Positions 42,158-51,457 of a stretch of DNA of 64,000 bases are shown here, one piece after another. The translations under genes were made by a program, and so were the position numbers. Origin of the DNA: Bacteroidota bacterium (GTDB lineage Bacteria; Bacteroidota; Bacteroidia; UKL13-3); contig CANHVU010000004.1 of assembly GCA_947464275.1 (NCBI GenBank), positions 62,001-126,000 of the forward strand, given 5' to 3'. Numbering within the stretch: position 1 is the first letter of the stretch; each line of letters begins with the position of its first letter. The notes beneath the pieces are model-generated. The model saw only the letters and a program-made list of their open reading frames with translations. It was not told the origin of the DNA and ran no database searches.

Positions 42158-44539
42158 TTACATTCTTAATCTTAAACAAGCCCAAATATTTCTGCCTGCT
42201 GCACTCATTCCTGATGCAAATACACGGTATTGTGTATCAGTTATATTGTCAATTCCAGATTGTAATTGAATTTTACCTTTTGTACCTAAACTGTATTGCG
42301 CTTTTAGGTTTAAAGTGTACCAAGCTGGAGAACCTTGTGGAGTGGCATAAATGGCATTGTCTTCACCTGTTAAATTAAAATCGGTTATGCGTTTCCAACC
42401 ATTGTAAACAGAGCAAAATTCAACCATTAATTTGTTTTTGTGAAACTGAATAGCACTTCTTCCAAACATAGGTGGGATATGGTCTAATGGCGTTTCGTTA
42501 TCTCCATTTTTTATTCTTCCATACGTATAATTTATAGATGAGAAAGCCATAAAATTAGAGGTAATATCCACTGCCAACTGCGCGTTATACCCAAAAATAT
42601 AGGCTTGTTGCGCATTTTGATTGCTAAAAACTTTGGTGTTAACACCATTGTAAAGAGCAGAATCACTACCATTTAAGGTAGTGGCTTTTATTATAATGGC
42701 GTTGTCAATTTGAGTAAAATAAACATTGCCTTCTAATTTTATTTTTTTATGTGCTACAGCGCTAAAGCCTAGCTCATAATTATAAGTGTATTCAGGTTTT
42801 AGTTCAGGATTTGGAATAATCATAGCCTCGCCCGATTTGCTATCAAACACTTTGTTTACATCATCTAAATTGGGTGCTCTAAAAGCGGTAGATATATTGG
42901 TATATAATTTTATGGCTTTAATAGGCAAATAAACCAAACCAATATTTCCGTTTATAGCCGAATTTTGTTGCGTTAAATTATTATCTAAAAATGGAAAAAA
43001 CGATTTGTTGTTAAAGGTTGAATTTAACTCTACATAATTTACACGTAAACCATCACTTACAATAAATTTTTTACCTATTTCTAACGAGTGGCTAAAGTAT
43101 GCAGCTAAATAACTCATAGTACTTCCACCATCAGGATAACGAGTAGAATTGCTAGTGGTTTTGCCCGTTATTACATTTTTAGCATTGGCATTGGAAGCTA
43201 TGTAATTAAACTGTCCATCAAAACCATATCTAAACTCGTGTTTCATATTTGGGCTATGTTTAATTTGTTTGGTGGCATCTATATTTAACGATGCTACATG
43301 CAAAAATTCATTTCGTTGGTTGAGGTTAGCAGCTTGCCAATTTCTATCGTACCTGCTTTCTTCAATATATTGGTAGGCCACATTCATTTTATAATAATCA
43401 ACAAAAGCGCTCTTAGTAATTCTGCGGTATTGATAAGAAGCCAAGGTGCGTAATTCAGGGCCATAATACCACTCTGCACTGCGGTAATTTTTAGTTCCTT
43501 TCCATTCGTTTAACCTATCGTAACGAGGTACATTGTTGGTATTACTTAACTGAAAATTGAATACATGTTGTTCGGTAGAACGTTTGGCATACAAAACTTT
43601 ATAGACTATATCGTATTGGTTGTAAGCAGTTCCTAGTTGTAAACTTGGGTCACTGTTTTTAAGCATGGTATCGCGGTTATTGATTCTGCCTGCGTAATAG
43701 TTGCGTTGATAAATACTATCGCCATCAATACTTTCCTTATTGGTTCCTTGTCGTAAATCGCCAAAATTACTATTAGTAAAACTGATTAAGTGTGCCCATT
43801 TTTTCTTACCAATATTTACATCAAAATGAACCGTTGATTCATTGTTCACACTGCCAAAACGATAATAGGCATTGTAGTTAATGGTTTTTATTTTGGGTAA
43901 AATGGTTTCAAAATACAATACACCTCCTAATGCATCGCTGCCATAAATGGTACTTCCACCTCCAAATAAAACTTCAGCTCGGTTTAAAATATTTTGGTCA
44001 ATGCGTAATACATTTTGCAAATGTCCACCACGGTAAATGGCATTGTTCATGCGCACCCCATCAATCACCATCAAAATTCTGTTTGACTCAAATCCGCGTA
44101 AAACAGGACTGCCTCCACCTTGTTGACTTTTTTGCATAAATACATTTCCTGTATTTTCTATTAAATCGGCAGTGTTTTGTCTGTTTTGAAATTGAATTTG
44201 TCCTTTGGAAATACTTTGAATTTGCCTAGGTATATCTTTTTTATCTTCTTGGAATTTATTGGCTGAAATCACTACCTCTTCTATTTTTAAAGCTGAAGGA
44301 ACCAAAAATATACGAATGGTGTCTTTATAATTTGTATTTACAATTTGGTTATAGGGTTTGTAGTCGGGGTGTTTTATAGAAATAGCAGCTTCGTTATCAT
44401 AATATTCTTGTACAATATTGATATTAGCATCGTTAATGGCTAATTGGGTATTTTTATCAAAAACCAAAACTGTTTGGGCTTGGCTTGAGTTAAATTTTAC
44501 AAATAATAACAAAATAAGGGCAGGTAATAGTTTATTCAT
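42158..44539 (-). CDS. TonB-dependent outer membrane receptor (heme/hemoglobin-receptor-like)
   Basis: A 793-residue receptor. I chose the ATG at 44539 because it starts a signal peptide (MNKLLPALILLLFVKFNSSQAQ); the longer frame to 44593 would put 18 polar residues before it. The plug domain shows IEEVVISANKFQEDKKDIP (TonB box region), NTADLIENTGNVFMQKSQQGGGSPVLRGFESNRILMVIDGVRMNNAIYRGGHLQNV and the GSDALGGVLYF block; the last strand ends in ACLRLRM. The RGGHLQ context resembles heme/hemoglobin receptors, but siderophore or vitamin uptake is possible. There is only a short beta-strand N-terminal extension and no full carboxypeptidase-like domain. Confidence 0.88.
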   Translation of the reverse strand: MNKLLPALILLLFVKFNSSQAQTVLVFDKNTQLAINDANINIVQEYYDNEAAISIKHPDYKPYNQIVNTNYKDTIRIFLVPSALKIEEVVISANKFQEDKKDIPRQIQSISKGQIQFQNRQNTADLIENTGNVFMQKSQQGGGSPVLRGFESNRILMVIDGVRMNNAIYRGGHLQNVLRIDQNILNRAEVLFGGGSTIYGSDALGGVLYFETILPKIKTINYNAYYRFGSVNNESTVHFDVNIGKKKWAHLISFTNSNFGDLRQGTNKESIDGDSIYQRNYYAGRINNRDTMLKNSDPSLQLGTAYNQYDIVYKVLYAKRSTEQHVFNFQLSNTNNVPRYDRLNEWKGTKNYRSAEWYYGPELRTLASYQYRRITKSAFVDYYKMNVAYQYIEESRYDRNWQAANLNQRNEFLHVASLNIDATKQIKHSPNMKHEFRYGFDGQFNYIASNANAKNVITGKTTSNSTRYPDGGSTMSYLAAYFSHSLEIGKKFIVSDGLRVNYVELNSTFNNKSFFPFLDNNLTQQNSAINGNIGLVYLPIKAIKLYTNISTAFRAPNLDDVNKVFDSKSGEAMIIPNPELKPEYTYNYELGFSAVAHKKIKLEGNVYFTQIDNAIIIKATTLNGSDSALYNGVNTKVFSNQNAQQAYIFGYNAQLAVDITSNFMAFSSINYTYGRIKNGDNETPLDHIPPMFGRSAIQFHKNKLMVEFCSVYNGWKRITDFNLTGEDNAIYATPQGSPAWYTLNLKAQYSLGTKGKIQLQSGIDNITDTQYRVFASGMSAAGRNIWACLRLRM

Positions 44540-44711
44540 ACTTATATTATTGCAAATTTGTATAAATAAATGGAATTGAGAAGTAATGGACAATTTATTT
44601 TGAAATTTGGTTCTTTGCTGCTGACTGCTAGCCTCTGGCTGTTAGGGTTTCGAGAATGTAGTTTACTTAATATTTATGTGGCTAAAGCCAAATTGCTTGT
44701 ATTAATTTTAT

Positions 44712-44731
44712 CAGTTGCTTAAAAGCAACTG
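44712..44731. repeat. Palindromic element
   Basis: CAGTTGCTTAAAAGCAACTG folds as a 9-base stem with a 2-base centre. It follows the shorter palindrome TGGCTAAAGCCA (about 44680). Both lie in the 217-base stretch between the receptor gene's 5' side and the repeat cluster, where nothing coding is seen. Confidence 0.55.
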
Positions 44732-44756
44732 CAATAGATAGTGAATAAACTATCTT

Positions 44757-45111
44757 TGCCTTTAATGTTTTTTTTCACAGACCATTTTATGTAAGTCTTA
44801 CTAATAACAACATTTATTATAAAAAAAGTCAAGTCATTCCGTAGGAATCTCCTTTGTATGGCAAACAAGTTAGCTAATGGATTAGTCACTTCTTTTTCTA
44901 CTTTCTTTTTACTTTTTGTTTGGGCAAAAAGCCCACCACTATATCCAAATTTCAATTTTTCTTTCGCACTATCCAATGCCACTCGGGCCGAAAAATTAAA
45001 ATTTCGCGCATTTAGTGGACATCCACCCACACCACTTTTTCCGCTCATTTTTTTTGTGTTGATTTGAAATCCACATCAAACGTCACTGCGAGGAACGTAG
45101 CAGTCTCAAGT
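44757..45111 (+). repeat. Composite dispersed repeat unit E
   Basis: It has a degraded first hairpin (…TTTTTTTTCACAGACC), then ATTTTATGTAAGTCTTACTA, GTCATTCCGTAGGAATCTCC, GGCAAACAAGTTAGCTAATG and GGGCAAAAAGCCCACCACTA. The inverted arms (about 44935-44960 and 44990-45021) are well kept. It ends with the CACTGCGAGGAACGTAGCAG element (45075-45111). It is the second-locus counterpart of units B and C, about 4 kb away, with the receptor operon between. Confidence 0.85.
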
Positions 45112-45170
45112 TAACAAAGTTTACCGCACTTAGTCTGAACTATGATTTATTTGATTTTAATGATTTATTT

Positions 45171-45290
45171 GCCTTTGGTCAGTGTTTTCACCAACCATTT
45201 TATGTAAGTCTTATTAATACCAAAATTTATAACAAAAAAAGTTAAGTCATTCCTTAGGAATCTCCCTGGTATTAACTAGTTGCATTCCAT
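45171..45290 (+). repeat. Partial composite repeat unit F
   Basis: It begins with the hairpin GGTCAGTG-TTTT-CACCAACC, followed by ATTTTATGTAAGTCTTATTA and GTCATTCCTTAGGAATCTCC. The later part of the unit is missing. Confidence 0.75.
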
Positions 45291-45339
45291 TAACTTTTAT
45301 CACAGAACCCTAAAGAGAAAGTAATTTCATTTTATAAAC

Positions 45340-45470
45340 AGTCATTCCGAAGGAATCTCCTTTGTATGGCAACCAAGTTAGCTAATAGATAAGTCATTTT
45401 TTTCTACTTTCTTTTTACTTTTTGTTTGGGCAAAAAGTAAAGCAAAAAGCCCACCACTAAATCCGCACAT
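45340..45470 (+). repeat. Partial composite repeat unit G, cut off near the HIT-fusion gene
   Basis: It contains GTCATTCCGAAGGAATCTCC, GGCAACCAAGTTAGCTAATA, GGGCAAAAAGTAAAGC and CCCACCACTAAATCC, then breaks off where unit B/C would continue with AAATTTCAATTTTT. The methyltransferase-HIT gene ends 53 bases later, so the break marks a junction between repeat and accessory genes. Confidence 0.75.
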
Positions 45471-45522
45471 TATTATATTGATAGCTGCTGGCATTTTGGG
45501 AATTTTGAAATTGTATTCATTA

Positions 45523-46383
45523 TCAATATTTCTGTTTTTCAGGTATAACGCCTCTTACTCCGCCTCTTGGTTCTTTTACATCACCTTCATATCTTGGAAT
45601 TAAATGGATGTGAACATGAGGAACGGTTTGTCCTGCTGCTTCGCTGATATTTATTCCAATATTGAATCCATCAGGATTAAATTGTTTTGTCAAAATTTCT
45701 TTTGCTTTGTTTAACATCAACCAACAAGCAGCTTGTTCTTTAAATGACAGTTCAAAATAATCTGAACAATGTTTTTTGGGAATAATTAAAGTGTGACCAT
45801 TATTAACAGGAAACTTATCAAAAATAGCATAAGCTGTAGCCGATTCTAAAATCAATTCTCTTTCCGAATCTGGATTGCAAAACGGGCAATCAAGATGATT
45901 TATTTTGCTTACTTGGTTGAAATGCTGGTATTCATATATTTCACAATTTTCGTTTTTGAAAATTGAGTGGTAATTCAAAACTACATTACATTGATAAGTT
46001 GGTTTTTGATGAACTTTATGGGTTCTGAAACCTTCAAATTGTAAATCTCTTCTTACTGCAAAATAGGCTTTTCCAGTTGGCTTTAGGAGTTGTGAAATTT
46101 CCATCAATACATTTGCTTGTTCTTCTTGCATCAAAACATTAAGTACGTAAAAACAAATGATGGTATCAAACTTTTTTGTAGGATAAGTTGGAAAATAATG
46201 TTTGTCGTACCCTACAACATTTATTCCTTTCGCATTCAATAACTCTACATCTTTACCAAAGCCGCAACCGAAATCTAATACATCGCCTATCAATAAACTT
46301 CTATTCAATAAAAGTTTTGCTGGAAAGGAAAGTGTTTCTCTTTCTTTTGCTGTTAAATGATTGTATTGATTAGATTGTATCAT
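45523..46383 (-). CDS. Methyltransferase-HIT fusion protein
   Basis: A 286-residue fusion. Residues 1-160 form a class I SAM methyltransferase: VLDFGCGFGKDVELLNAKGINVVGYD (motif I Gly residues at 39-43), KFDTIICFYVLNVLM and LLKPTGKAYFAVRRDL. Residues 164-286 form a HIT domain with the CPFC zinc pair (Cys166, Cys169), NNGHTLIIPKKH and the H-x-H-x-H nucleotidyl-hydrolase motif VPHVHIHLIPRYEGD (His256, 258, 260). HIT proteins hydrolyse or transfer nucleotides from NMP-linked substrates. The gene overlaps the upstream HNH gene by 4 bases (ATGA). Together they look like a nucleic-acid-processing or defence unit; function is inferred. Confidence 0.85.
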   Translation of the reverse strand: MIQSNQYNHLTAKERETLSFPAKLLLNRSLLIGDVLDFGCGFGKDVELLNAKGINVVGYDKHYFPTYPTKKFDTIICFYVLNVLMQEEQANVLMEISQLLKPTGKAYFAVRRDLQFEGFRTHKVHQKPTYQCNVVLNYHSIFKNENCEIYEYQHFNQVSKINHLDCPFCNPDSERELILESATAYAIFDKFPVNNGHTLIIPKKHCSDYFELSFKEQAACWLMLNKAKEILTKQFNPDGFNIGINISEAAGQTVPHVHIHLIPRYEGDVKEPRGGVRGVIPEKQKY

Positions 46384-47435
46384 TTTAAAAACTCAAAGCC
46401 ATTGTTTGATGCAATAGTAATTAGAGGTTGAATCCTTTCTTTAAACTTTTCTTTAGAAAAATTCTTGTCTAAGTCAGGAAATATCGTCAAGTAATCTTCA
46501 AGAAATTTGTTCTTAGGGTTTTTATCCATCACAATTTTAATGGCTGTTTTTTGCATATCAAAAAACGAATTGAAATACTTTTCAAGTGGTGGAAGTTTAT
46601 CACTCTTAGAACTATTGAATGATTTGTCAGCAGGAATTAAATTCCAAATCAAATCGTGAGAAACAAAATTATAAGGAATAAAATGTTCAACAGCATAATT
46701 TCCAATTGTGAGTTTCTCTCCAGTATAAATACATTTTACCGAACCAAGTTCATTTAATACCAAATCCCAAAATCCTTTTCGTTGTGTTATTAAACCACTT
46801 CTTTGTGCTGGCTTAATCAACTTGTTAGGAATATCTGGAACATTTGGATTTTTTGATTGCAAAAACAAAGCTAAATTCCAATAACAAAAATCTTTAAGTA
46901 CTCTTGCGTTTGAAGTCAAATAATTTGTCCAATTGGGATTGATTGCAATACTGGTATCATGTAAGGCATACAAGCAATTTTCTTTGAAATTTTTGGAATC
47001 AGAATAAATTCTTTTCTGTTGTTGACTATCGGTTTCGTTTGTTATTTTGGGAAACCATGGACTTAAAAACCAGTGAGGAACATTTTTATTAAAATGCCAA
47101 AGTTGTCTTTCAGTTTCTCTGTTTGTTGTTGCACAGAGTTTTTGAAAAACTAAATGTTGTTTTTCATCAATTGATATTTTTTCAATTTGATTTAATGCTT
47201 CAATTACTTGTTGAATTAAATCTTGCTTGCCAAATGAAATACGAAAATAATTTACCGTGTACCATGCATTAGATATCATTCTAGCAAATAAATTTCTTTT
47301 GGAAACATTTAAGTTCCCTTTTTCAACTTCTTGCAAAATGGATAGAAGCCAATAATACTTGTAAGTTGCAGAAGTATTATTGAAACAAGCTGCTAAAAGA
47401 TTAACAGGTAAACTATTTGAATTAGGCAGTTGCAT
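46380..47435 (-). CDS. HNH endonuclease domain protein
   Basis: A 351-residue protein with a C-terminal HNH nuclease domain: VKCIYTGEKLTIGNYAVEHFIPYNFVSHDLIWNLIPADKSFNSSKSDKLP. Cys235 begins the zinc or structural knuckle, His251 is the general base candidate, and Asn274 and Asp279 follow in the N-x-S-K-x-D block common in defence-type HNH proteins. The first 225 residues are helical with several aromatic patches (WYTVNYFRISFG, WHFNKNVPHWFLSPWFP) and match no domain I know. It is the first gene of a two-gene unit with the methyltransferase-HIT fusion. It begins at the ATG at 47435 after a 377-base AT-rich spacer. Confidence 0.8.
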   Translation of the reverse strand: MQLPNSNSLPVNLLAACFNNTSATYKYYWLLSILQEVEKGNLNVSKRNLFARMISNAWYTVNYFRISFGKQDLIQQVIEALNQIEKISIDEKQHLVFQKLCATTNRETERQLWHFNKNVPHWFLSPWFPKITNETDSQQQKRIYSDSKNFKENCLYALHDTSIAINPNWTNYLTSNARVLKDFCYWNLALFLQSKNPNVPDIPNKLIKPAQRSGLITQRKGFWDLVLNELGSVKCIYTGEKLTIGNYAVEHFIPYNFVSHDLIWNLIPADKSFNSSKSDKLPPLEKYFNSFFDMQKTAIKIVMDKNPKNKFLEDYLTIFPDLDKNFSKEKFKERIQPLITIASNNGFEFLK

Positions 47436-47812
47436 TTAAATCTTTAATTTTATATTATAAATTTCTCTATTAGTTTTTCCTTAAGTTGTCGAAACATCTT
47501 TTCTAATGAAAAGTCTTATTTTTTACAAATTAATTCAATTTTTATTTCTTATTGACACCATCTAGATTTTATTTATTAACCTTTTATGCAATTAGTTCTT
47601 AGTTCGAAGTTTTTAGTTCAAAGTCCTGAGTTTTTTATGGATTATGTCCCTCCTATCCAGCTTAAGGTTTTAGTTTTATGGAAGCTAAAAACAATATGCG
47701 TGAAAGTCTGCATTAATATGCGGCATCTGCGTGAAAGCTTTCCAACCCAAACCATTCAAAATTTTTTACTTTAACAATACCTTTTAAAGTTTAAATTCGC
47801 TCCAACTGAAAT
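47436..47812 (+). other. Intergenic region with AGTTCTTAGTT-like simple repeats
   Basis: A 377-base divergent spacer between the HNH gene and the DUF4175 gene. It holds short degenerate repeats of the AGTTCTTAGTTCGAAGTTTT type (47591-47630) and two copies of TGCGTGAAAG (about 47697 and 47728). No believable gene or RNA was found. Promoters for both flanking genes must lie here but no box is clear. Confidence 0.45.
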
Positions 47813-50800
47813 ATGCAAAGCAATTACGAAGTATTAATTCAAAAATTAGAAGCGTTTATTCGCAAGTATTATAAAAACCAACTGATAAAAGGAGCTATTT
47901 TTTTTATAACAGCCTTTGTGTCGAGCTATATATTAATTGCCACTTTAGAATATTTTGGTAGGTATAACTCCACCATTAGAGCGGTAATATTTTTTACCTT
48001 TTTAGCTTTTACTACTTTTTGTTTGGTAAAATATATTTTAGTGCCCATAGCAGGTATTTTTAAGCTGCGTAAAACCATTAATTATGAACAAGCATCGCTT
48101 ATTATTGGAACCCATTTTTCTAATGTGAGCGATAGTTTATTAAATACTTTACAGCTTAAAAATACTGCCAATAATCAAGTTGATAATAGTTTGTTGATTG
48201 CAGCTATTGAGCAAAAAACCAGTCAGTTAAATCCTGTTCCTTTTCAAAAAGCCATTAACTTTAAAGCCAATCTAAAATATGTAAAATTTGCTTTGGTGCC
48301 TTTGGCAATTATAGTGTTACTTAGTTTTGTAAAACCCGATATTTTAAGCGATGGCGGTAAACGCATTTTGCAATACAATACTGCATTTGCACCTGTGGCA
48401 CCTTTTACTTTTACCATTGAAAATACTGACTTAAATGCTGAACAGTTTACCGATTTTGATTTACAAGTAAAAGTAAGTGGAAAGCAAATTCCTGATGAGG
48501 TTTTTATTGCCATAGACGGTAATAGTTATAAGTTACAAAAGGCAGATAAAACCCATTTTACTTATAGTTTTAAAAATATTCAAAAAACCACTGTTTTTAA
48601 CTTACAAGCCGATGAGTTTAGCAGTAAAGATTATACACTTGATGTGGTGGCTAAACCCATTATTTTAGGTTATCAAGTTAAATGTACTTATCCGGTTTAT
48701 GTGGGTAAGCGCAGCGAAGTATTGAATAATCCTACTGATTTTACAGTACCTGCGGGAACTGTGTTAACATGGTTATTTACCAGCAAACAAACCAGTAAAA
48801 TAGAGTTAGGTTTTGACAATAAAATAGCTGACGCAAAAATGGAAGATGATGGACATTTTTCGTTTAATAAAAAAGTGTTTTTAAGCCAAAATTATTTTAT
48901 AAAAAACAGCAATTTAACCAAGGCCAAAGGCGATTCGATGAATTATAATTTAACCGTAATTCCTGATGCATATCCAACAATAAGTATTGATGAAAAAAGT
49001 GATTCGGTTACTGGTAAACAAATATATTTTATTGGCGATGGCAGCGATGATTATGGATTAACCAAACTTACTTTTAACTACCATTTTATTAATAGCGAAA
49101 ACAAAGAAAAGGTTAATAAAACGGTGGTAAAACCTATTGCCATTGATAAAACCCAAAATCCAATTAGGTTTAATTATTATGTTAATTTAAGCGAAATAGG
49201 TTTGGAACCTGGAGATGAATTGGAATATTATTTTGAGCTTTGGGATAATGATGGTGTATTTGGTGCTAAATCAATCAAATCGAAAACAGTGGTTTTTAAA
49301 GCTGCAAGCAATAAGGAAATGAAAGAGCAAAGTAGTAAAAATGCAGAAGCCATGAAGGATAAAATGGAAGATGCTTTGAAAGAGGCCAAAGAATTGCAAA
49401 AAGATTTGAAGCAATTGCAACAAAAAATGCTTGAAAAGCGAGAGCTGACTTGGGAGGAAAAACGCAAAGCAGAAAGTATTTTAAAGCAACAACAAGAATT
49501 ACAAAAGAAAATTGAGGACTTAAATAAAGAGTTTAAGTTAAACAATCAGCGCGAGCAAGAGTATAAAAAAGAGGCAGAGAATATTTTACAAAAGCAGCAA
49601 CAAATTGAAAAAATGTACAATGAGTTGATGAACGATGAAATGAAACAATTGATTAAAAAAGTGGAAGATATGATGAAACTTCAAAACAAAGATCAATTGA
49701 AACAGCAAATGGAAAATATGCAGTTGAATAACAAAGATGTGGAGAAGGAATTGGATAAAATGCTGGAAATGTACAAGGAGTTAGAGTTGGAGAAAAAAAT
49801 GGATGAAGCTACCAAAAACTTGGAAGATTTAGCCAAAAAGCAAGAAGATTTGGAACAAAAAACCGATGATAAAAATAGCAATGCTGAAGATTTAAAAAAG
49901 CAGCAAGATGAATTGAACAAACAATTTGATGAAATAAAAAAAGACCTGAAAGACATTGAAAAACAAAACAATGAATTAGAAGATAAACAAGAATTAGCCG
50001 ATACCAAAGAGGAAGAAAAAAGCATAGAAAAAGACATGCAAGAAAGCAGCGAGGATTTGAAAAGTGGCAAACAAAAACAAGCCAAAAAGAAACAAAAACA
50101 AGCTGCTGATAAGATGAAGGAAATGGCTGAAAAAATAAAGCAAAAGAAAAGTGATCAAGAAGCTGAACAAGCCGAAATTGACATCAATGCTTTGCGCGAA
50201 ATTATTGAAAACTTAGTAGAATTAAGTAAGCAACAAGAAGCTTTAATGGTTAAGTTTAAAGATATAAATGGTTATAATCCGCAGTTTGTGCAATTGGGGC
50301 AAGACCAAAGAAATTTAAAAGAGAATGCCAAAATTATAGAAGATAGTTTAACAGCCTTGAGTAAACGTGTAGCTGAAATTAGTTCATTTATTGATAAAGA
50401 AGTTACCAAAATGAATTTCCAAATGGATAAAGCTACTACTAATTTTGGAACGCGCAATATTCCTCAAATAAGAACAAGTCAACAAACTGCCATGACCCAC
50501 ATGAATAACTTAGCTGTGATGCTGAGTGATGTGTTAAAACAAATGCAGCAAGAACAGGAAGGAAAAGAACAAGAAGGAAAAGGCCAAAAAAGCGGTAAGA
50601 AAAAAGGGAAAGGCCAAGGCAAGGGAAAAGGAGAAGGCAGTGGCAAAAAAAGCATGAGTCAACTTAAAAAAATGCAAGAAGAGTTGAACAAACAATTGCG
50701 CGTAGGCATGAATAAAAATGGCAACGATAAAGGCAATAAACCTGGGCAAAAACCCGGGGAAGGACAAGGAATGGGAAGTGAAGGTTTTGCTAGAATGGCT

Positions 50801-51208
50801 GCGCAACAAATGGCTATTAGACAACAATTACAAAAAATGCTAAGCCAAATGGATGCTAAAGAAAAAGAAGGTTTGGGAGGTAGTGGTAAATTGCAAGAAA
50901 TGCAAAAACAAATGGAACAAACCGAAAAAGAATTGTTCAATAAAAGACTGACCCAAGAAACTATCAATAGACAGCAAGATATTTTAACTCGTTTGTTAGA
51001 AAGCGAAAAGGCTGAAAAGAAACAAGAACAAGATAAAAAACGTGAGGCTGAACAAAGCAAAGAAAAAGACCGTAACGCACCTCCGCCTGTTTTTAATAAT
51101 TATATTAATAAAAAGAACAAGGAAGCAGAAATTTTAAAAACTGTTCCTTCCGAACTAAAACCGTATTATAAAAATAAAGCTAATCAATATTTGAAGAAGG
51201 CAAGTTGA
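47813..51208 (+). CDS. DUF4175 family membrane protein with a very long coiled coil
   Basis: An 1131-residue protein. It has two N-terminal helices (about residues 22-45 and 53-73), a third at about 152-172, then a beta-rich region to about 490 (FTIENTDLNAEQFTDFDLQVKVSGKQIPDE, DYTLDVVAKPIILGYQVKCTYPVYVG). A very long Lys/Glu/Gln coiled coil spans about 500-800. The C-terminus has low-complexity Gly/Lys segments (KGKGQGKGKGEGSGKK near 925-945 and PGQKPGEGQGMGSEG near 980). This layout is typical of Bacteroidota DUF4175 proteins, whose role is unknown; an envelope scaffold is plausible. It is monocistronic here. Confidence 0.87.
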   Translation: MQSNYEVLIQKLEAFIRKYYKNQLIKGAIFFITAFVSSYILIATLEYFGRYNSTIRAVIFFTFLAFTTFCLVKYILVPIAGIFKLRKTINYEQASLIIGTHFSNVSDSLLNTLQLKNTANNQVDNSLLIAAIEQKTSQLNPVPFQKAINFKANLKYVKFALVPLAIIVLLSFVKPDILSDGGKRILQYNTAFAPVAPFTFTIENTDLNAEQFTDFDLQVKVSGKQIPDEVFIAIDGNSYKLQKADKTHFTYSFKNIQKTTVFNLQADEFSSKDYTLDVVAKPIILGYQVKCTYPVYVGKRSEVLNNPTDFTVPAGTVLTWLFTSKQTSKIELGFDNKIADAKMEDDGHFSFNKKVFLSQNYFIKNSNLTKAKGDSMNYNLTVIPDAYPTISIDEKSDSVTGKQIYFIGDGSDDYGLTKLTFNYHFINSENKEKVNKTVVKPIAIDKTQNPIRFNYYVNLSEIGLEPGDELEYYFELWDNDGVFGAKSIKSKTVVFKAASNKEMKEQSSKNAEAMKDKMEDALKEAKELQKDLKQLQQKMLEKRELTWEEKRKAESILKQQQELQKKIEDLNKEFKLNNQREQEYKKEAENILQKQQQIEKMYNELMNDEMKQLIKKVEDMMKLQNKDQLKQQMENMQLNNKDVEKELDKMLEMYKELELEKKMDEATKNLEDLAKKQEDLEQKTDDKNSNAEDLKKQQDELNKQFDEIKKDLKDIEKQNNELEDKQELADTKEEEKSIEKDMQESSEDLKSGKQKQAKKKQKQAADKMKEMAEKIKQKKSDQEAEQAEIDINALREIIENLVELSKQQEALMVKFKDINGYNPQFVQLGQDQRNLKENAKIIEDSLTALSKRVAEISSFIDKEVTKMNFQMDKATTNFGTRNIPQIRTSQQTAMTHMNNLAVMLSDVLKQMQQEQEGKEQEGKGQKSGKKKGKGQGKGKGEGSGKKSMSQLKKMQEELNKQLRVGMNKNGNDKGNKPGQKPGEGQGMGSEGFARMAAQQMAIRQQLQKMLSQMDAKEKEGLGGSGKLQEMQKQMEQTEKELFNKRLTQETINRQQDILTRLLESEKAEKKQEQDKKREAEQSKEKDRNAPPPVFNNYINKKNKEAEILKTVPSELKPYYKNKANQYLKKAS

Positions 51209-51457
51209 TTTGTGAGGTGTGAATTGTGATTTGTGAGATGGGATGTGTGAAAGGTGAGATGGGATTTGTGATTTGTGAATTATGGCTTTTGATTAAAAAT
51301 TCAATGTTATTTAATTGAGCATTTTATTTAAATTGAAACTCGTTTTGTCCAAAGGCTTTCAGACGAAACGAATTTCTATCAATTAAACAAGCATCAATAA
51401 CCAATAAACTAAGTACTAAGTACTATGAACTAAGTACTTTAAACTAAAAACTATGAA
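51209..51457 (+). repeat. Low-complexity simple repeats in a 249-base spacer
   Basis: Two unlike simple repeats. The stretch 51209-51290 is a degenerate array of GATTTGTGAG/GATGGGATTT words. The stretch 51400-51457 repeats AACTAAGTACTATGAACTAA-like words. Neither encodes a protein. The spacer is between two convergent genes, so these may be relics of slippage in unselected sequence. Confidence 0.7.

Noticed and set aside
42158-44593. Longer TonB-receptor frame starting at 44593
   Set aside because: It would place 18 residues before an obvious signal peptide; ATG at 44539 is better.
44719-45048. 109-codon open frame on - in repeat unit E
   Set aside because: It follows the conserved hairpin arms of the repeat and is matched by a similar frame in unit B; explained by the repeat.
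40140-45470. CRISPR array
   Set aside because: The repeats are long, modular and unevenly spaced, with no unique spacers of constant length and no cas genes.
47586-47774. 62-codon open frame in the spacer before DUF4175
   Set aside because: It covers simple AGTT-type repeats and has no family or composition support.
49228-51060. Several Ser/Phe/Leu-rich open frames opposite DUF4175
   Set aside because: They are mirror images of Lys/Glu/Gln codons of the coiled coil and have no independent signal.
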